Source: JAGOTN01 sp964538345
GTDB lineage: Bacteria; Patescibacteriota; Minisyncoccia; Phycocordibacterales; JAACPR01
Direction: 5' to 3'
Assembly (NCBI GenBank): GCA_964538345.1
Contig: CAZIFF010000017.1
Span: 1 to 13,960 of the forward strand
Length of the DNA: 13,960 nucleotides
Below the pieces are notes generated by a model. The model was not told the DNA's origin. It made no database searches and saw nothing but the letters and a program-made list of their open reading frames with translations. Below are positions 1 to 4,933 of the stretch, piece by piece. Within the stretch, counting starts at the first letter, position 1. Every line of letters starts with the position of its first letter. The position numbers and the translations under genes are program-made.

Positions 1-62
1 CCATCACTCGCGCAGTTCAAAAAAACACTTCAAGATTGGGGTGTTTTTTGTTTTTGGAAAGT
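1..62 (+). repeat. Intergenic module repeat, copy 1 (cut by window start)
   Basis: Right part of the repeat that recurs at 659, 1327, 2449, 3146 and 3820. The TCGCGCAGTTCAA core at 8-20 is followed by a terminator hairpin and a TTTTTGTTTTTGGAAA tail leading into the promoter of the next gene. The head is incomplete or divergent (CCATCAC where other copies have GTCCACGAGC). The gene it terminated lies outside the window. Confidence 0.85.
21..55 (+). terminator. Intrinsic terminator in repeat copy 1
   Basis: AAAAACACTTC and GGGGTGTTTTT form an 11-bp stem (two G-U pairs) around an AAGATT loop, followed by TTTTTTGTTTTT. The matching A-run on the left could let it also stop minus-strand transcription. 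Confidence 0.8.
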
Positions 63-76
63 GGTAGTATTTTTAT
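63..76 (+). promoter_or_regulatory. Extended -10 promoter, leaderless start
   Basis: TG-G-TAGTAT (63-70) ends 6 nt before the ATG at 77, which places the predicted transcription start at or next to the start codon. No -35 hexamer is obvious, because the T-tract of the terminator lies just upstream. Confidence 0.6.
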
Positions 77-652
77 ATGGAAGACGAGTTAAATGAATTC
101 ATAAAAACAACATATAAATTTAGGGATATAGATAGGGATATGTTGTACCCAAATAAAATCATTCCGGAAAACGACGCAGAGCATGTGTGTCAGCTTTTGT
201 TGGTGGCCTGGTTCATTATTGATAAAGATGGACTCCCTTTAAATAAAGAAAAAGTATTTAAAATCGCACTTGCTCACGATTTGGTAGAAATTCACGCAGG
301 AGATGTTCCGTTGTGGGGTAAAAATGGTCATGATAAAAAAGTTGAATTGGAAAAACAGGCTGTAGAGATTTTAGATAAAGAACTACCCAAAAACAGAGAG
401 ATTATAGATTCCATTAAAGAGTATAAATCAAGAGGGTCAGAAGAGGCTATTTTTGTGCATGCGCTTGATAAGTTGTTGCCTTTTATGAATCAATTAAATA
501 TTGAAGGAGCGATTTGGAAAAAACATAGTATCAGTTTAGAACAGACTTTAAATGTCTTAGATAAACAGAAAACATTTTGTCCATACTTACAAAAATATTT
601 TGAATCTAGAATTGAGTTTTTGAAAAATAATGAAGATTTGTATTTTAATTAG
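77..652 (+). CDS. HD-domain phosphohydrolase (HDDC2/YfbR-like, HD_3)
   Basis: A 191-residue protein with the metal-binding pattern of small HD-domain hydrolases. His36 is in ENDAEH, His67-Asp68 in LAHDLVEIHAGD, and Asp131 in HALDKLLP. Glu71 and Asp76 sit where the YfbR/HDDC2 group has its conserved E and GD. Members of that group are metal-dependent 5'-deoxynucleotidases or nucleotide phosphohydrolases, so a cytosolic role in nucleotide turnover is likely; the substrate cannot be read from sequence. The length is normal for the family. The start at 77 lies 6 nt after a -10 box, and no better start exists upstream because the terminator is there. The gene forms a single-gene module between repeat copies 1 and 2. 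Confidence 0.85.
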   Translation: MEDELNEFIKTTYKFRDIDRDMLYPNKIIPENDAEHVCQLLLVAWFIIDKDGLPLNKEKVFKIALAHDLVEIHAGDVPLWGKNGHDKKVELEKQAVEILDKELPKNREIIDSIKEYKSRGSEEAIFVHALDKLLPFMNQLNIEGAIWKKHSISLEQTLNVLDKQKTFCPYLQKYFESRIEFLKNNEDLYFN

Positions 653-658
653 ATATAG

Positions 659-740
659 ATAATTCAGTTCCAACACCGTCCACGAGCTTGCGCAGTTCAA
701 AAACACCTCGTTCGTGAGGTGTTTTTTGTTTTGGGAGGTG
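659..740 (+). repeat. Intergenic module repeat, copy 2 (full)
   Basis: A full copy: TAATTCAGTTCCAACA, then CGTCCACGAGCTTGCGCAGTTCAA, a terminator, and TTTTGGGAGG. The palindrome has one change (AGCTTG instead of AGCTCG). It starts 6 nt after the stop of the HD-domain gene and runs directly into the next promoter. Confidence 0.9.
699..729 (+). terminator. Intrinsic terminator in repeat copy 2
   Basis: AAAAACACCTC and GAGGTGTTTTT form a perfect 11-bp stem around a GTTCGT loop, followed by TTTTTTGTTTT. It ends the HD-domain gene transcript. Confidence 0.9.
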
Positions 741-753
741 GTATATTTTTTGT
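739..753 (+). promoter_or_regulatory. Extended -10 promoter, leaderless start
   Basis: TG-G-TATATT (739-747), 6 nt before the ATG at 754. A GGGAGGTG string overlaps the TG element; as a Shine-Dalgarno it would be about 13 nt from the ATG, too far to be convincing. Confidence 0.65.
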
Positions 754-1323
754 ATGGAAACACAACTAGAAAATATGGATAAATCTCACGCAATACTTGA
801 GGAATATAATCCTGAGTGGGAAGTTAAGTTTGAAGAAGAGGCTAAAAAAATAAAAGATTTGCTCGGCGATAGAATTATTTCGATTGAACATATTGGAAGT
901 ACTTCTATTCCAGGAACAACTTCTAAACCAATAATAGACATGGCAGTTTTGATTTCTTCTTATAAAGACGCTGACGCTGTGGCTAAATCTTTGTCAGAGC
1001 TTGGATATCCATTTGATATTGATGAACATAATAAAACAGAATCTCATGAAAGACATTTGCTTAGAAAAGGTAATCCTACCGAATATCATTTATCTATAGC
1101 TTATGCAGACAAAGCAAGTTTTTTAGAAAGACAAATTTTATTTAGAGATTATTTAAGGGAACACGAGGAAGCTGTTGAAGAGTATAACAACCTTAAAAAA
1201 GAATTGATTAAAAAAGATCCGACAGGAAAGAATGGATATATAGGATCTAAAACTGATTTTGTTATGAGTATTCTTAAAAAGGCTGGATTTGAAAATGAAC
1301 ATTTTGATTTAAGTAAATATTAG
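754..1323 (+). CDS. GrpB family protein (UPF0157, nucleotidyltransferase superfamily)
   Basis: A 189-residue protein covering the whole GrpB domain. The diagnostic block IEHIGSTSIPG runs from residue 45, followed by TSKPIIDM with Lys58 and Asp62. A later HERHLLRK...EYHLSIA block, conserved in the family, starts near residue 99. GrpB proteins share the DNA polymerase beta-like nucleotidyltransferase fold, and some are fused to dephospho-CoA kinase, but no reaction is firmly established. Met8 (775) is an alternative start; 754 is preferred because it lies 6 nt from the -10 box. The gene is a single-gene module between repeat copies 2 and 3. Truncated copy 3 follows the stop, and this gene has no terminator hairpin of its own before the RNA promoter. 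Confidence 0.88.
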   Translation: METQLENMDKSHAILEEYNPEWEVKFEEEAKKIKDLLGDRIISIEHIGSTSIPGTTSKPIIDMAVLISSYKDADAVAKSLSELGYPFDIDEHNKTESHERHLLRKGNPTEYHLSIAYADKASFLERQILFRDYLREHEEAVEEYNNLKKELIKKDPTGKNGYIGSKTDFVMSILKKAGFENEHFDLSKY

Positions 1324-1326
1324 TTT

Positions 1327-1349
1327 AAACAACATCCACGAGCTCGTGA
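1327..1349 (+). repeat. Intergenic module repeat, copy 3 (truncated)
   Basis: AACAACATCCACGAGCTCGTG matches the head and palindrome of the repeat. The GCGCAGTTCAA and terminator parts are missing and are replaced at once by the promoter of the structured RNA. Confidence 0.8.
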
Positions 1350-1354
1350 ATAAC

Positions 1355-1382
1355 TTGACATATATATTATATATGCTATTAT
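1355..1382 (+). promoter_or_regulatory. Sigma70-type promoter of the structured RNA
   Basis: A perfect TTGACA (1355-1360), a 16-nt spacer, then TG-C-TATTAT (1374-1382). It is the only promoter in the window with both a consensus -35 and an extended -10, as expected for a highly expressed RNA gene. The predicted start is G1388 or G1389. Confidence 0.85.
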
Positions 1383-1387
1383 ACTAA

Positions 1388-1841
1388 GGCTGAATACCTC
1401 GTCAACGGAGCAGCTGAAACAGTTGAAATTTCCGCTGGGATACACGCTTGGGTCCCTTGGAGATTTACATTCCGAGCGGCTGGGTGATTCTTAGGTGTCT
1501 GCGCCTGGACATTTTGGATGAACTCAGTAAGCACATTGCGAAAAGGCGAACTAAAACAGTGTTTTACAATAAAAGTCCAAGAGACTGTTGTAAGGGTCGT
1601 AGTATATCGAAGCTACAGCAATACGTAAAAGACGTGGCGCCCCCTATATCCAACAACGTCGGCAAGCTGACAAAGACTAACCTAAGGGTAGATTGCTAGG
1701 ATGGCATCAATGACCCACTCGACACCTTCTTCATGAAGGTAAATAAATAAGATCGGAATGGTTGTCTGAAAAGTGAAGCTGAATGAGTAATCACTGATTA
1801 GTTGCCTCCGTAATTGCGCAAGCGATTACGGGGGCCTTTTT
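1388..1841 (+). ncRNA. Structured non-coding RNA of about 450 nt, class undetermined (tmRNA-like segment)
   Basis: The region has its own strong promoter and terminator, is visibly richer in G+C than the flanking genes, and has no credible protein. Hairpins I can fold by eye: UUAGGUG/CGCCUGG around UCUG (1491-1508), UUUUACAA/UUGUAAGG (1562-1595), GUAG/CUAC (1600-1616), ACCUUC/GAAGGU around UUCAU (1724-1740), and a long-range ACGGAG/CUCCGU pairing (1405-1410 with 1806-1811) that extends to about 13 bp. Bases 1634-1704 align with the PK4/helix-2 part of E. coli tmRNA as I recall it: GUGGCG, GGCAAGC, AAAGACU, CUAAG, GUAG and AGGAUG occur in the same order with similar spacing. Against tmRNA, I see no T-loop (TTCRA), no CCA end and no convincing tag ORF. 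An alternative is a group I-like core (AGACUAACC at 1674-1682 pairing with GGUUGUCU at 1760-1767). I am confident it is an RNA gene, not of its class. Confidence 0.75.
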
Positions 1842-1852
1842 ATTTATTTTTT
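1804..1852 (+). terminator. Strong terminator of the structured RNA
   Basis: GCCTCCGTAATTGC (1804-1817) pairs with GCGATTACGGGGGC (1822-1835) as 14 bp closed by a GCAA tetraloop, followed by CTTTTTATTTATTTTTTT. Its left arm could alternatively pair with 1405-1410 of the same RNA. Confidence 0.92.
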
Positions 1853-1856
1853 TAAC

Positions 1857-1872
1857 TGATATATTTTTATAT
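1857..1872 (+). promoter_or_regulatory. Extended -10 promoter, leaderless start
   Basis: TG-A-TATATT (1857-1865), then 7 nt to the ATG at 1873. It directly follows the RNA terminator, with no repeat copy between. Confidence 0.65.
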
Positions 1873-2451
1873 ATGAAGAAAATTTTATTTTATCCAGGAA
1901 CATTTAATCCACCTCATCTCGGACATGTATCAGCTGTAGAAGTTGCTTTAAAACATATTGATTTTGATGAAGTATGGATTATGCCATCAGGACGAAGAGT
2001 TGATAAGGTTATACCAACAAAATATGAAGATAGAATAAATCTTACGAATTTATTTATAGAACATCTTCAAACATTAACTCATGTTCCAATAAAGTTAGTA
2101 GGTTTTGATCCTAAAGGTGATGATGGAAAGTATACTCACGAAATAATTCAAGATTTAAAATCCCAATGTGAAGATGAGTTGTACCAGTTGGTAGGAATAG
2201 ATGGATTTTTAGGTATCAAGGAGAGAATAATAAGTCCAGATGAAAAATTTGTAATAATTAATCGGTCTGGATTTCAATCTATTGATGAATTGAGTTTGAG
2301 TAGCAATCTTATCCTTTTGGAAGAAGGTGCAAAAGGATTTTCAAGTACAAAAATTCGAGAAATGGTTAATAATGGTAACCAAGAGTATAAAAGTTTGTTG
2401 CCTGAAAAAGTAGCTAAATATATTGAGTCTAAAAAGTTATATATTGAGTAA
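1873..2451 (+). CDS. NadD-like nucleotidyltransferase (HxGH superfamily)
   Basis: A 192-residue protein with the hallmarks of the nicotinate-nucleotide adenylyltransferase group. GTFNPPHLGH (residues 9-18) carries the HxGH nucleotide-binding motif (His15, His18), and SSTKIR (157-162) matches the ISSTxIR motif that binds the triphosphate. The Rossmann-like body between them has normal length. Such enzymes transfer AMP from ATP to nicotinate or nicotinamide mononucleotide, making NAD precursors in the cytosol. Being an accessory-array gene, it may instead serve a related nucleotide or sugar phosphate, so I do not call it the housekeeping nadD. The start is fixed by the -10 box 7 nt upstream. 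The stop TAA (2449-2451) coincides with the left edge of repeat copy 4. Confidence 0.85.
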   Translation: MKKILFYPGTFNPPHLGHVSAVEVALKHIDFDEVWIMPSGRRVDKVIPTKYEDRINLTNLFIEHLQTLTHVPIKLVGFDPKGDDGKYTHEIIQDLKSQCEDELYQLVGIDGFLGIKERIISPDEKFVIINRSGFQSIDELSLSSNLILLEEGAKGFSSTKIREMVNNGNQEYKSLLPEKVAKYIESKKLYIE

Positions 2452-2483
2452 TTCAGTTCCAACAACGTCTATGAGCTCGCGCA
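2449..2483 (+). repeat. Intergenic module repeat, copy 4 (truncated)
   Basis: TAATTCAGTTCCAACA then ACGTCTATGAGCTCGCGCA match the head of the full copies; the first bases are identical to copy 2. The terminator hairpin and TTTTGGGA tail are missing, and unrelated sequence (AACGAGATTCTCATTTC and onward) follows up to the next gene. Confidence 0.85.
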
Positions 2484-2518
2484 AACGAGATTCTCATTTC
2501 AACATTCTCAATGCAGTT

Positions 2519-2527
2519 TGCTATATA
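2519..2527 (+). promoter_or_regulatory. Candidate extended -10 promoter for the methyltransferase-like gene
   Basis: TG-C-TATATA would start transcription near 2534 and give a leader of about 33 nt with AAGG before the ATG at 2567. A weaker box, TG-G-TAAGGT (2551-2559), sits 7 nt from that ATG and would fit the leaderless pattern of the neighbours. I cannot choose between them. Confidence 0.4.
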
Positions 2528-2566
2528 AGGTTTATTTTATTTCACATAAGTGGTAAGGTGCTTTTT

Positions 2567-3148
2567 ATGGCTGGGCATGCAAATACCATTGAAGATACTT
2601 TGAAACATCTGAAACAAGAAAATGATGCAGTTTATTTTATTGAGACTGGAACGTTTAAAGGAGATACAACTAACATTGCTAAAGATATATTTAAAAACGT
2701 TTATTCAATAGAAATTAGGGAAAATTTATATGAAAAAGCAAAAGAACGTTTTAATGCTTTTGGTAATGTAACATTGCTGTATGGCGACAGCTCTGTTGTC
2801 TTAGAAAATATAAAATCTGAAATAAAGAATAATGCAATTTTCTTTCTAGATGCACACTGGGCCGGAGACCTTTCTTCGAAAGGTAAAAGTGATTCTCCTT
2901 TACTAGAAGAATTAAATATCTTAAGAGAAAGAGTTGATATATATAAAGATATTATTGTGATTGATGATATCGGCTGGGTTGGTAAAAAAAATAAGATTAT
3001 TTTTAAACCAGAATGGAAGTCAAAATACTTTCCAAAAGGAGGTATTTTTAAATATGATTGGACACACATTAACCTAAAGGAAATAAAAAACTTGTTTGAG
3101 AATGCAAGGTTTATTGAAAAAGATGATAGATTAATTATCTACACATAA
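2567..3148 (+). CDS. SAM-dependent methyltransferase-like protein
   Basis: A 193-residue protein with class I Rossmann methyltransferase features. A glycine-containing motif I, ETGTFKGDTT, starts at residue 26. Strand 2 ends in the acidic Glu49 (VYSIEI). GDSS (73-76) and a motif IV-like FFLDAHW (93-98) follow, then VIDDI (131-135). DAHW and the paired acidic residues resemble small-molecule O-methyltransferases of the TylF/FkbM kind, where Asp residues can bind a metal; the substrate is unknown. The reading frame is open back to 2423, but that part overlaps the NadD-like gene and runs through repeat copy 4, so I choose Met at 2567. The stop TAA abuts repeat copy 5. There is no terminator before it, so upstream read-through is possible. 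Confidence 0.75.
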   Translation: MAGHANTIEDTLKHLKQENDAVYFIETGTFKGDTTNIAKDIFKNVYSIEIRENLYEKAKERFNAFGNVTLLYGDSSVVLENIKSEIKNNAIFFLDAHWAGDLSSKGKSDSPLLEELNILRERVDIYKDIIVIDDIGWVGKKNKIIFKPEWKSKYFPKGGIFKYDWTHINLKEIKNLFENARFIEKDDRLIIYT

Positions 3149-3227
3149 TCTCAGTTCCAACATCGTCCACCAGCTCGCGCACTTCAAAAATACACCTCAA
3201 GTCGGAGGTGCTTTTTGTTTTAGGAGA
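3146..3227 (+). repeat. Intergenic module repeat, copy 5 (full)
   Basis: The TAA of the upstream gene begins the copy: TAATCTCAGTTCCAACA, then CGTCCACCAGCTCGCGCACTTCAA, the terminator, and TTTTAGGAGA. Two substitutions fall in the core compared with copy 6. Confidence 0.9.
3186..3220 (+). terminator. Intrinsic terminator in repeat copy 5
   Basis: CACCTC (3193-3198) and GAGGTG (3205-3210) form the stem core around an AAGTCG loop, followed by CTTTTTGTTTT. Confidence 0.85.
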
Positions 3228-3243
3228 TGATATATTTTTTGAT
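3228..3243 (+). promoter_or_regulatory. Extended -10 promoter, leaderless start
   Basis: TG-A-TATATT (3228-3236), 7 nt before the ATG at 3244. This spacing decides the start against an upstream in-frame ATG at 3208 that lies inside the terminator hairpin. Confidence 0.7.
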
Positions 3244-3822
3244 ATGAAGAAAGCAATCATAATACATGGATACAATGACAAGTCAGAGTATCTAGATGAA
3301 AGTAGACCATCAGCATCTAATGATCATTGGTATCCTTGGTTGCAAAGACAGCTGTCACTTAGGGGTATAGAAACTCAAACACCTGAAATGCCAGGTTTTT
3401 ATAAACCTAAATATAGTGAGTGGAAACAAACACTTGAAGATTTAAGACCAGATGAAAACACATTTTTAATTGGTCACAGTTGTGCTGGTGGTTTTCTTGT
3501 TAGATGGTTATCAGAATCTGATATTAAAGTAGGTAAAGTAATATTGGTTGCTCCGTGGATTAATCCATTTCATGAATATGAAGAGGATATCGAATCAGAC
3601 TTCTTTAACTTTGAGATAGATGAAAAACTTGTTAATAAGACAGATGGGGTTACTTTATTTATATCTGATAAAGATGAAGAAAGTGTGATGAGGACAGTTG
3701 AAGTTTTTAAGGATAAATTAAAAGATATGAATGTAATTGAATTAGGCGGGAAGGGACATTTTGTTATAAGTAGTATGGGAACAGAAGAGTTTCCTGAATT
3801 GTTGGAAGAAATATTATCTTAA
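3244..3822 (+). CDS. Alpha/beta hydrolase, RBBP9/YdeN family
   Basis: A 192-residue serine hydrolase fold. It starts with the short first strand KKAIIIHGYND typical of RBBP9/YdeN. The nucleophile elbow GHSCAG places Ser79, Asp142 or Asp144 in ISDKDEES follows the late strand, and His172 in GKGHFV completes the triad. The length matches the family (about 190 residues). Members are cytosolic hydrolases whose physiological substrates are mostly unknown. The start at 3244 is chosen over 3208 because the latter would lie in the repeat terminator. It is a single-gene module, with its stop TAA flush with repeat copy 6. Confidence 0.9.
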   Translation: MKKAIIIHGYNDKSEYLDESRPSASNDHWYPWLQRQLSLRGIETQTPEMPGFYKPKYSEWKQTLEDLRPDENTFLIGHSCAGGFLVRWLSESDIKVGKVILVAPWINPFHEYEEDIESDFFNFEIDEKLVNKTDGVTLFISDKDEESVMRTVEVFKDKLKDMNVIELGGKGHFVISSMGTEEFPELLEEILS

Positions 3823-3900
3823 ACTAGTTCCAACAACGTCCACGAGCTCGCGCAGTTCAAAAAACACCTCAAGGTCGGGGTGTTTTTTGTTTTGGGAAAA
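3820..3900 (+). repeat. Intergenic module repeat, copy 6 (full, closest to consensus)
   Basis: Begins at the upstream stop TAA, then CTAGTTCCAACA, CGTCCACGAGCTCGCGCAGTTCAA, the terminator, and TTTTGGGAAAA. The perfect CGAGCTCG palindrome lies at 3843-3850. It is the last copy in the window. Confidence 0.92.
3859..3893 (+). terminator. Intrinsic terminator in repeat copy 6
   Basis: AAAAAACACCTC and GGGGTGTTTTTT form a 12-bp stem around AAGGTC, followed by GTTTT. Confidence 0.88.
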
Positions 3901-3915
3901 TGATAGACTTTTTAG
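3901..3915 (+). promoter_or_regulatory. Extended -10 promoter, leaderless start
   Basis: TG-A-TAGACT (3901-3909), 6 nt before the ATG at 3916. It is a weaker match than the others but has the same position and context. Confidence 0.5.
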
Positions 3916-4806
3916 ATGAAAAAGAAGTTGCTTCTAATTTTTGCTATAGGATTTATTTTTATATTAGGGATTATTTTTTATATAAACAGAAGTCATCTTG
4001 GTTATTTTGAATATTTATTTGCAACATTGACCAATAGTGAAGTGAGATTGCTCGAAGAAAGATTAATGAAAACACTCGAAGAAAATCCAGAAGAATTGTT
4101 TCAGAAATTTTCTGAGGAGTTAGATAAATATCCTCAAAATAAAAATGTTTGTCATGGAATTGCACATGAGTTAGGGCATGAATCTTTTGAACTTTATGGA
4201 TTTGAAAAATCTATGAATATTTCAAAACCTTTATGCGGAGCTGGTTTTGTTCATGGAATTATTGAATCTAGATTTGGCACATTTGCAGATGAAGATACAC
4301 TCTCTGATCAAATTGATATTTGTGCAGAAGAGGATCAATCTTGTAATCATGGTCTGGGTCACGGATTGATGGTTTTGACTGAAAATAAATTTGAAAAGGC
4401 ATTAATGTTTTGTGATTCTTTGAAACCATTGGCTCGATCTGATTGTTATGATGGAGTATTCATGCACATTTTTGATAATGAAGAGACGGGAGTTTCTAAA
4501 ATTATTCCAGAAAGACAAGAGAAAGCTGGTTTGTGTAAAAGGGTTGATGAAAAGTATCAGAAATCATGTTCATTTTATTTACCAAGGATTCATCTTTTTG
4601 AAAAAAATATGAAATCCGATGTTGTTGATACATGTAATGAACTTTCAGATGAAAATCATATTACTTGCGTTGTGGGAGTTGGCACAATGTTTGGAAAATA
4701 TATGTATAACAATTATGCGAAAGCAAAAAATAATTGTGATGAATTTGGTGTTGAAAAAGCCCTTTGTTTAGAAGGAGTTGATTTATATAGGGAGGATGTT
4801 TTTTGA
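3916..4806 (+). CDS. Membrane-anchored extracellular Cys/His-rich repeat protein, function unknown
   Basis: I do not recognise a named family. The 296-residue protein has a Lys-rich N-terminus and one hydrophobic helix (residues 4-23), then an acidic, probably extracellular domain. Cysteines come in regular pairs: C136/C143, C166/C177, C207/C218, C240/C251, C274/C284. Each second Cys is followed by a hydrophobic and Gly pattern, suggesting a solenoid of disulfide-bridged helical repeats like Sel1-type Hcp proteins; this analogy is inference. The N-terminal repeats are rich in His: CHGIAHELGH (79-88), CGAGFVHG (107-114), CNHGLGHG (143-150). The HELGH string looks like a zinc-protease HEXXH motif, but the recurrence of His in neighbouring repeats points more to a metal- or heme-binding surface. 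It is the last repeat-linked module; no terminator follows. Confidence 0.7.
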   Translation: MKKKLLLIFAIGFIFILGIIFYINRSHLGYFEYLFATLTNSEVRLLEERLMKTLEENPEELFQKFSEELDKYPQNKNVCHGIAHELGHESFELYGFEKSMNISKPLCGAGFVHGIIESRFGTFADEDTLSDQIDICAEEDQSCNHGLGHGLMVLTENKFEKALMFCDSLKPLARSDCYDGVFMHIFDNEETGVSKIIPERQEKAGLCKRVDEKYQKSCSFYLPRIHLFEKNMKSDVVDTCNELSDENHITCVVGVGTMFGKYMYNNYAKAKNNCDEFGVEKALCLEGVDLYREDVF

Positions 4807-4856
4807 TGAAATTAATTTTTCTAAGAAATAATAAAGCAAAGATGCTATTTGAACTG

Positions 4857-4865
4857 TGATAATAT
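4857..4865 (+). promoter_or_regulatory. Candidate extended -10 promoter upstream of the TspO-type gene
   Basis: TG-A-TAATAT, a near-consensus box. Transcription would begin near 4871, giving a leader of about 60 nt before the TspO-type ATG at 4934, or a leaderless start at the ATG of a 15-codon ORF at 4871. Confidence 0.5.
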
Positions 4866-4870
4866 TAGTT

Positions 4871-4918
4871 ATGAAAATATGTGTAGGTAAAAGTTTTTCA
4901 ATAATCTGGTTTCGATAA
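4871..4918 (+). CDS. Possible 15-codon leaderless ORF (MKICVGKSFSIIWFR)
   Basis: The ATG lies 5 nt after a good -10 box, matching the leaderless layout of the other genes. The ORF ends in TAA 15 nt before the TspO-type ATG, in the same frame. It could be a leader peptide, the decayed N-terminus of the downstream gene, or chance. Low confidence. Confidence 0.2.
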   Translation: MKICVGKSFSIIWFR

Positions 4919-4933
4919 ACAATAAAAATTATT

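Noticed and set aside
1531..1554. A tmRNA tag ORF GCA CAU UGC GAA AAG GCG AAC UAA
   Set aside because: The encoded AHCEKAN lacks the hydrophobic LAA-like end of proteolysis tags, and nothing else fixes the frame.
1556..1595. An H-type pseudoknot (ACAGU/ACUGU crossing UUUUACA/UGUAAGG) as proof of tmRNA
   Set aside because: The crossing pairings exist, but the linkers are wrong for a classical H-type fold (15 nt between stems where about 0 is expected, and none to cross the other groove). They are more likely alternative hairpins.
1448..1699. An 83-codon ORF inside the structured RNA
   Set aside because: It has no promoter or ribosome site of its own, an unusual composition rich in Cys, Arg and Lys with no recognisable domain, and it lies wholly within a region with the hallmarks of a stable RNA.
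2423..2566. N-terminal extension of the methyltransferase-like gene to the ATG at 2423
   Set aside because: This stretch overlaps the NadD-like coding region and crosses repeat copy 4. The translated part has no domain character, and the motif-containing protein starts naturally at 2567.
3208..3243. Upstream ATG at 3208 as start of the RBBP9-type hydrolase
   Set aside because: It lies inside the terminator stem and upstream of the -10 box, and the family begins with the strand starting at 3244.
659..3900. Canonical integron attC sites
   Set aside because: The paired GTTRRRY/RYYYAAC ends are not present in the repeats and no integron integrase is in the window. Only a looser cassette analogy is kept.
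1..3900. CRISPR array
   Set aside because: Repeats are 500-1,000 bp apart, contain terminator and promoter parts, and enclose complete genes rather than short spacers.
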